Of a DNA stretch of 64,000 bases, positions 58,101 through 64,000 are shown one piece after another; the first letter of the stretch is position 1; each line of letters opens with the position of its first letter. A program made the translations under genes and the position numbers. Below the pieces are notes generated by a model that saw only the letters and a program-made list of their open reading frames with translations, did not search any database and was not told where the DNA came from. The stretch covers positions 466,885 through 530,884 of the forward strand of contig NW_017804131.1 of the NCBI RefSeq assembly GCF_001625305.1. The letters are read 5' to 3'. This DNA comes from Branchiostoma belcheri (taxonomy: Eukaryota; Chordata; Leptocardii; Amphioxiformes; Branchiostomatidae).

Positions 58101-61100
58101 AGGCAAAGCACAGACTAATCTCCGCCACTTTTGACGCATGGTTGTGGAATGATACGAACACGTGCCTTGCGATTAGAGGCCCCAACTTGATAATGAAACT
58201 CGGGAGCGCTCGAACTAGGCGCTTGATATTATAATAGTCGAGTAGGCGATTTGTGAGAAATATCGCTACAACCACTCACTCAGGCAGTGATAAAACCACG
58301 GAATTTGGCACGCTGAAGCCCGGATATATACTCCACAGTTTTATGTACCCATCACTGGGACTATAAGTCATAACCGTACGGTGGTGTAAAACTGTAAAAC
58401 ATCTCACTCGCCTTACTTTATCTGCTGCCTGTAGCTGCTTCACCGTTCATGATGTATTGGTGCACGGTCTACGTAATATTTTCTTCACATGTGGTGTTTC
58501 TTTATTAGTGAACAAATCACATAAAAAGACTTTAGTTGACCTGTGTTTAAAAATGAATGATGAACACACAAGGAAATAGTTGCTCAAGCAACTGGATAGC
58601 TAGGTTTTGAAAACTGTCAGACGTTTCAAGTAGCATCCACTACTGTTCGTCAGGGGCACTGAAAGTCTTGTCACTGACGAAAATTAGTGGATGCTACTTG
58701 AAATGTTTTACTGTTTTCAAAATTTATCCAGTTGATTGAGTAAAAATTTCCTGCTGTATCTCAATACCTGGAGGTCTAATCTTCATCAACGTTACGCTGG
58801 TCCATCCGTTGTAGGTAGCACTCCAATAACGATGTACTCCCTTACATCATTCGTCTGCCATTGCGATGTAAAATTGCCATTGAGCGTTGGGCACGCACTA
58901 AAAACACTGGTCCTCTAGCCCTAACCTTGTATATAGTACCTATACAAGGCCATGACGTGAAGCAATAAAATGCCTGGGTAATGGCGCATAACGCTTGGGT
59001 CATGTGGATATCAAACACAGATATTGCTAAGTTCTTGAGGATGTCCCATTGCAACCAATTCTTTCATCGGATCTGGTCAAAACCAACCCAAATCACCCAC
59101 AATTGCAAAAACAAAACGTTTCACTGAAGAAATTGGGACAAAAAAGCACTCTTAAACTCGGGCTGCTAAATTTGTATGATGCTGGTAGTACTCGGTACCG
59201 TTCCTGGAAAACAGCGGGCCAGGTTAATTTTTTCCGGTAAGTTAATTTTCCACTTACTATATCGTAACGTTTACCGTCTTTACATAAGACAAATCGTTAA
59301 AAACGTAAACATGTGCGGAGCACACTTAAGTCCCAAAGGCATCGTTCTCCGGTTGATCTATCCCTCTGTGAATCACTATATAAACAGTTTAAGATTAAGA
59401 AAGCATAGCGAGAAACAGCTAAATAAAATAAGATTAGGTTTGCCAATAAAAGGTGTATAAATGGTAATTACTGCAGCAGTCATATATTTCGGCCATAAAG
59501 AAGTGATTGGGATGGGTCACAGGCGAGTTGGTTCCCTCACGAAGTCAATTAAAGGGGGATTAGTCGGACTAATTGAGGAGGTAAAAAAATCGAAGCGACC
59601 CAGGCAGTAGGACTGGTGCTGATGGTTGGTGTTCCTCGCTACTGCCGCTGCTTCTGGAGATGTTATGGAGATGTAGCCATCTACATTTCTCGAATCAAGA
59701 TTTCAAGGGTCTTGATGCTAGAGGCAGATTTGAATACTAAGTATATCTTAAATGATTCCCACAGTGCAAAAATATATAAATATAGATAAAGACTGCTTTG
59801 TTGTTAGAAAATATACCGAAACTCGTAACACTATAAAAAAAAGTCTTGTGCTATCCCTTTTTGTTTGAGTAATTAGAATTCATAAGGTTTTATTCTATAT
59901 TATCATATAGCCAGATGACGTCGACCAATCAGAAGGCTCCATTTCCCCCATAACCCAGGTCATTAATATCCGATATACGGACCTGCGGGTCCGTAACCGA
60001 CGCTACCATTACATGACAGGGTGGTGTTTTCTTCTAACCTACTTCTAATTCTAAAGACCTTTCTGATAGACTTATTTATGTAGAGTAGTAAATTAATTTA
60101 GTTTTGATAGAACTGCTGAGTTGTCGTCAGATGAAGTAAAAGCAGTGTTTGGGGCAACCGCAGAGATGGATTTGGACAATAGTGGTGGAGAAACAGTTGA
60201 GGAATTCGAAATTCAGCGGTAAACTTCACCGATAAATTTAGTTCATATCTGTAACTTTCAGCTGTAAATAATTGGTTTGCTGCGATGGGAATTCACATCA
60301 ATGCAAGATAAAAGATCTATATGTTACACAGAAGTTGTTTCTCTTATGTGTCAGCTTGATGACCCTTGATGTACATGCATATGTGACAATGTCTATATGA
60401 TAATAATGTTAATGACCCGCTTTCCTTCGGTGTATACGGTGTCATAATTCATGGCCGGTTCCTATAACCACCTCATAAACGACCTCGTCCGCTCCGCGGA
60501 CTCGGTCGTTCATTCGGTGGTTATAGGAACCGGCCATGAATTATGACACCGTATTCACCTCAGGGCGGGTCATTAACCCTATATTATATTAGGTCTCATT
60601 CAATACATTTTTGTACCATACATTTTACCATGTGGCATTGCCGTGCAATAAAGTTCTTTTTCTGTGTTATATACTGTGCCGGGTGCCGACAGACTATTCA
60701 ATCTACAACCGATCCATAGAGCAGTAATGTGTCTGATGTGCACTCAATACAGCGTTATTACGCGATATGGAGGTATAAATTAGAACCCCGTCTCCACGCG
60801 CACGCCTCCAAAAACGTGCCAAAGATTTGTTTCGGTGAGGTTTCTGAAATCCTGGATCGAGTAGGATATGATCTCCAATTATTAATGAAATATTGCAAAA
60901 ATTATATGGTTCGAAGTATGAAAAATATTTTATTATATATGAAAATATGATATTATTATCTGTACACAACATAATACTTGGTTACAAACTTGAAAAATTT
61001 CATTATTTCAACCAATGGATACTATACAATAATATAACCATAAAGCTTAGATAGAAAATATTGTAATATTGTTTGAAAATGAATGTATTCTCAGAATTTC

Positions 61101-64000
61101 AATGTAATAATTGTTTAGCAAACGTTATTATTCTGCCTGTTATGAAATGTAAATTTTCTCTTGTGATTTTTTTAATGATCACAACCCACGGCGAGGGACC
61201 ATGGGACGTCTTTTTAATGATCCTCACCCGATCAAATAAGTTCGCAGCGAAATATACTAGGCGGGAATCGGATAAATTTCTTCTTAAGTGATGAAAGACG
61301 AAGGCGCCGAACTTAAGCAAGACTATTAATAATCATTTCATTCATATACCTTCATAAGTGCTACATATTGCAACGATGCAAATGTATATGCTTACTTAAG
61401 GCACAATGGTAATATTATGTGCAATACTTGCGAAAGGTACCGTGGATTGATGTTCCACTTTTCTATCAATCTTTTTTCTCATTTTCCATTCATGTTTAAT
61501 TTTGGCAGTACTGAACACATTACATCGTCTTACGGTATTCACCATTTCACTTTGTAGCTTAAGTTCAGAGGCAGTTATTGCGTACCAGATCATCAAAATG
61601 GGCACGTTTGAAAATGTGCACTTAGTTATCCTGTGCCGCAAATCTGTTTTAAATCCACCACGCACAAAAACGGAATTTAGAACACAGTAATATCACTGAT
61701 GTGCTTCTTTGAAGTACGTACCTTACATGTATATCACTGTGTAAAATGGGCTCATAAATATTACTAAGAATATTCTGTGTCCAATGTTTTACTGTACTAT
61801 TCAAAAACAAATAAATCTCTACTGTCCCTTGGGCGGTGGCAGGGCGGAGTCCCTTACCATAAGAACTACCTTATCCTCATTTATATAACAGTGACACTAA
61901 CAGGTCTTGGTCGTGTTCAACTGTTTTCCAGTTCCTTCGCATGTGATTAGCGTCGACTTGTTTATTTTAGAGACACTGAAGGAGAGTGTCACTCGAAATG
62001 TCAGGAAGTAATCTTCTGTAACTTATCCAGTAGTAGAGTTTGATTTGTATGAATATTTTTACCTGGATGTCTAACCTTCATCAACGTTTTACTGTCACGT
62101 TTCTCTATGTTTGTGCACAGGCTGTGCTGGGCAGACACAGGTCGACTTAAAGCTCCCTGACACAGTGAACGCCGTGGACGGAGACGCGGCAACCCTCCCG
62201 GTAACCTTCAACACACAGCGGAGGATCATGTCCATAATGTGGGAAAAGTTTGATAAAAGGGATGTCAGGAGACGAACATTAGTCTATTCGTACTACCCGC
62301 CACTTAACACCAGAGAACCGCAGAGAGACTACGCCGGCAGAGCGAGCCTCGTGGATCAGGCTTCTCTCAAGTTAAACCCAACCGTCTCAGGGGATGACGG
62401 GACCTACGTCATCACCATCATGGTGGAAGGCATCGGGAAAGAGGAAGGTTTTGTCAAACTCTCCATCCTGGGTGAGCGTCTTGCTGATACCTTTAGCACT
62501 GCCGGAAAAGTTGGATGTACCAATGGTAGTAAATACCAGTGTAGTCGGGTAATATTTACTATTAATGATATAAACGGCACTGGACTCTACAATGGTAGTA
62601 AATAAAAGATCAAGTACGGTGATTTCAGACATACTTGTACCAAGGGTTGTAAATGAAATCACCATACATGATTTTAATTATTATTGACTGCCATTGTAAA
62701 GCCAAGTGCAGTATACAAAGTATCATTGGCAAATTCGACTTTCTGTGCTGTGTAGCACACGGTGATATTTTGTACTGGACTCTACAATGGTAGTAAATAA
62801 AAGTGATGTACGGTGATTCCAGACATATTTGTAACAAGGGTTGTACATGAAACCACCATACATGATTTTATTGACTACCATTGTAAAGCCAAGTGCAGTA
62901 TACAAAGTATCATTGGTAAATCCGACTTTCGTGCAGTGTAGCACATGGTGATATTTTGCATTCCGACCCCGGCACCGAAAGCTGCACTCCATGCATATTT
63001 AAGCTGTCCAAGTGATTACTTACCCGTGGATACAGTCCGCGCTATCTCTGCATCTGTTCCGGCCTGATGATCCGTAGTCTAATTTGGCGTATCTGTCTTA
63101 GTGAAGCAGAGATCCATCTCTCTCCTCGTCTCTCCGGGTGGAGAGCTGACTGATGAAAGCTGCTTCTCTGTCTGCCAGTTGGCGTTAATCATGAGGCGGG
63201 TCTAAAGACTTAGTTACCCCGCAGTGATCAGGGACCAGCGAGACAATACATTCCCGTCAGGTCCCTTCCCATCTCGGCAAACCTTGAACGGCTTTAACCT
63301 TGCAAATGTGCTTATTCTAATTTCGGCTTTGTACCGCATAACTGCGGGGCACATGTCTTAGGTGTTTTCAGTCGATACATGGATCCTTATAGAAATGAAG
63401 GATCTTCATTCAATACAAAACATATCATTCTTTATGTATGTTGTACATACGTACTCAAGCAGTGCGTACAAAATGGATCACATTGCTTCATGAATGTTAG
63501 AGGCTCTCCTTATGTGCAACCTACTTAGGAAATATGACAAATGAAAGGTCGTTGTTGGGGTCCGAAGCTTTACATTTTTTTCTACGCCACAGGAAATGAC
63601 TTATGCCGAAATCTGTATAACATACCAAAATCTTTCTAAAGGACGACGAAATGATGCTTTGGCGGTTAGATTATACATAACTCTCAAGAAACAGGGCTGT
63701 GACTTATAGATAATGTAGTCAGGGTTTAGCATGAAATGCATTTCAAGATTTTGACAGCAGAGTTTATCTTTAGCTTTGACGAAGTTTTATTCCTAATTCT
63801 CAGGAAACAGGGCTGCGACTTATAGGATATGTGCCCTGGGTTTTGCAGTGCAATTTTGACAAAGTTTGTCTTTAGCTTTGACGAAATTTTTTTCCTTGTG
63901 TTTCTCTTCTGTAGTCCCCCCAACAGTGCAGGTCGGTCCTTCTGACCCCTACGTGGTCACGTGGGGTCGAGCCGCCACCCTGTCATGCGCAGTACTGAGC
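55083..64000 (+). CDS. Gene 2 (partial): tandem paralogue of the Ig receptor; runs off the right edge
   Basis: Exons seen are 55083-55134, 62121-62471 and 63915 to the window end. All junctions are phase 1, as in gene 1. They encode a signal peptide, a cysteine-less V-type Ig domain and the first 29 residues of the second Ig domain, including its strand-B cysteine (LSC, C159). V-domain identity with gene 1 is about 57 of 117 residues by hand count, and the linker VPPxVxVGPSDPY is nearly the same. Nothing interrupts the frame, so it looks functional. Whether it also has the SH3 exon cannot be seen here. The divergence says this is an established duplicate, not a recent copy. Confidence 0.88.
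56619..57002. mobile_element. CCTGTCACA TIR element, near-full copy in gene 2 intron 1
   Basis: It starts GCCCCTGTCACACAGTCAGA and passes the CCGAACACCAGCCGACCAAG and CTCCCGACCTGCTCCCAACC blocks. The right end is decayed (TATGTGAGAGGGAC). Its orientation matches the copy at 37003. Confidence 0.65.
58580..58742. mobile_element. Foldback repeat with two inverted hammerhead-like motifs (Penelope-like?)
   Basis: Two arms of about 65-70 bp face each other: CAACTGGATA...CTACTGTTCGTCAG (58589-58653) and CTGACGAAAATTAG...TATCCAGTTG (58674-58734). Each, read outward-in on its own strand, has CTGACGA - short stem with a TGGATG loop - GAAA. The outer sequence TTTTCAAAATTTATCCAGTT is also found in part at 7805-7820. 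Inverted or tandem terminal repeats with hammerhead motifs are known for Penelope-like elements. Confidence 0.48.
60413..60575. mobile_element. Long inverted repeat (foldback element)
   Basis: The two arms of about 80 bp are near-perfect over GGTGTCATAATTCATGGCCG and onward to CCTATAACCACC, with weaker outer parts (AATGACCCGC at both ends) and an inner GTCCGC/GCGGAC pair, leaving almost no loop. It can form a cruciform or long hairpin RNA within gene 2 intron 1. The outer ends read TTAATGACCCGC on both strands. The class is uncertain. Confidence 0.65.
62121..62471 (+). CDS. Gene 2 exon 2: V-type Ig domain lacking both canonical cysteines
   Basis: The exon is 351 bases, exactly the length of its gene 1 counterpart, between TTGTGCACAG and G|GTGAGC. 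Shared blocks are TLP in strand B, W58, RTLxYSYYP, YAGR, ASL, DDGTYV, MVEG and FVxLSI. Valine and isoleucine stand where the disulphide cysteines would be, so the loss predates the duplication. The single cysteine C19 lies before the mature domain, in or next to the predicted signal-peptide cleavage region. The stretch between YSYYP and YAGR is the most diverged part (PLNTREPQRD against ISGRGDVESA), a candidate for ligand-specific variation. Confidence 0.93.
62579..62968. repeat. Tandem duplication, 195 bp x 2, in gene 2 intron 2
   Basis: ACTGGACTCTACAATGGTAG occurs at 62579 and 62774. Both units continue with TACGGTGATT, AAGGGTTGTA, CATACATGATTTTA and AAGCCAAGTGCAGTATACAA. The array begins about 105 bp after the V-exon donor. 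Confidence 0.82.
63681..63905. repeat. Tandem duplication, 116 bp x 2, before gene 2 exon 3
   Basis: GAAACAGGGCTG(T/C)GACTTATAG and TCTTTAGCTTTGACGAA recur at a 116-bp offset. The second unit runs into the polypyrimidine tract of the exon 3 acceptor at 63914. Confidence 0.72.
63915..64000 (+). CDS. Gene 2 exon 3 (partial): start of second Ig domain
   Basis: After the acceptor TTCTCTTCTGTAG the phase-1 frame reads VPPTVQVGPSDPYVVTWGR and then ATLSCAVLS up to the window edge. This aligns without gaps to residues 134-162 of gene 1, including the strand-B cysteine. The rest of the domain lies outside the window. Confidence 0.9.

Larger units (their letters stand above)
55135..62120 (+). other. 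Gene 2 intron 1
   Basis: This phase-1 intron of 6986 bases is close to the length of gene 1 intron 1. It includes a TIR element (56619-57002), a GC-rich block at about 57.03-57.33 kb, a foldback repeat (58580-58742) and a long inverted repeat (60413-60575). It also has a probable LINE tail near 60620-60665 (GTGCAATAAAGTTC) and AT-rich filler. None of its open frames looks like an exon. Confidence 0.65.

Noticed and set aside
25559-64000. VCBP, antigen-receptor V(D)J-like or recombination-signal features near the V exons
   Set aside because: The V exons lack the cysteines and J-like motif, no chitin-binding domain follows, and I see no paired heptamer/nonamer signals at the exon ends.
1-64000. 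CRISPR arrays, bacterial operons, prophage
   Set aside because: Spliced animal genes, intron-sized gaps and MITEs show eukaryotic DNA; the tandem repeats lack the repeat-spacer structure of CRISPR.

Overview
The window is eukaryotic genomic DNA: moderate GC, long repeat-rich non-coding stretches, GT-AG introns and no operons. The protein style (exon-shuffled immunoglobulin-superfamily receptors with every intron in phase 1) and the load of short non-autonomous DNA transposons and LINE tails suggest an invertebrate deuterostome, most likely a cephalochordate (Branchiostoma, amphioxus). That assignment is inference; no search was run.

Two plus-strand paralogous receptor genes lie head-to-tail. 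Gene 1 (coding 25559-45168, eight exons, all junctions phase 1, 511 residues) encodes a type I membrane protein: signal peptide, a V-type Ig domain without the usual two cysteines, two cysteine-containing Ig domains, one transmembrane helix, a cytoplasmic tail with YYNM and PPPY motifs, and a complete SH3 domain near the C-terminus. Gene 2 starts at 55083 and runs off the right edge. Its signal-peptide exon, V exon (same 351-base length, about half of residues identical) and the beginning of its third exon are present. Both first introns are close to 7 kb. The extracellular part resembles the CEACAM/HEPACAM/CD2-like adhesion receptors, and the covalently attached SH3 domain is the unusual element.

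Layout: 1-24.6 kb is non-coding with dispersed repeats, tandem repeats and decayed elements; I found no convincing gene there. A CpG-rich stretch at 24.65-25.56 kb leads into gene 1. Introns 1 and 2 of gene 1 (6.7 and 7.5 kb) carry a hAT-like MITE, a CA microsatellite, LINE remnants and TIR elements, and the exons then cluster at 40.1-45.2 kb. From 45.4 to about 54.3 kb is intergenic DNA with more MITEs. A GC-rich stretch at 54.3-55.08 kb precedes gene 2, whose first intron holds foldback elements.

Repeat families recognised: a Harbinger-like MITE (four copies, TAA/TTA target duplications), a TIR element ending in CCTGTCACA (six copies, one with a 9-base target duplication), a roughly 260-bp repeat with a GTTACCATGGTAAC centre (six copies), a hAT-like MITE, foldback repeats whose stem-loops resemble hammerhead ribozyme cores as in Penelope-like elements, and several minisatellites. 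All exon boundaries are read by eye from splice signals, reading frame and protein similarity; transcript evidence would be needed to fix UTRs and isoforms.
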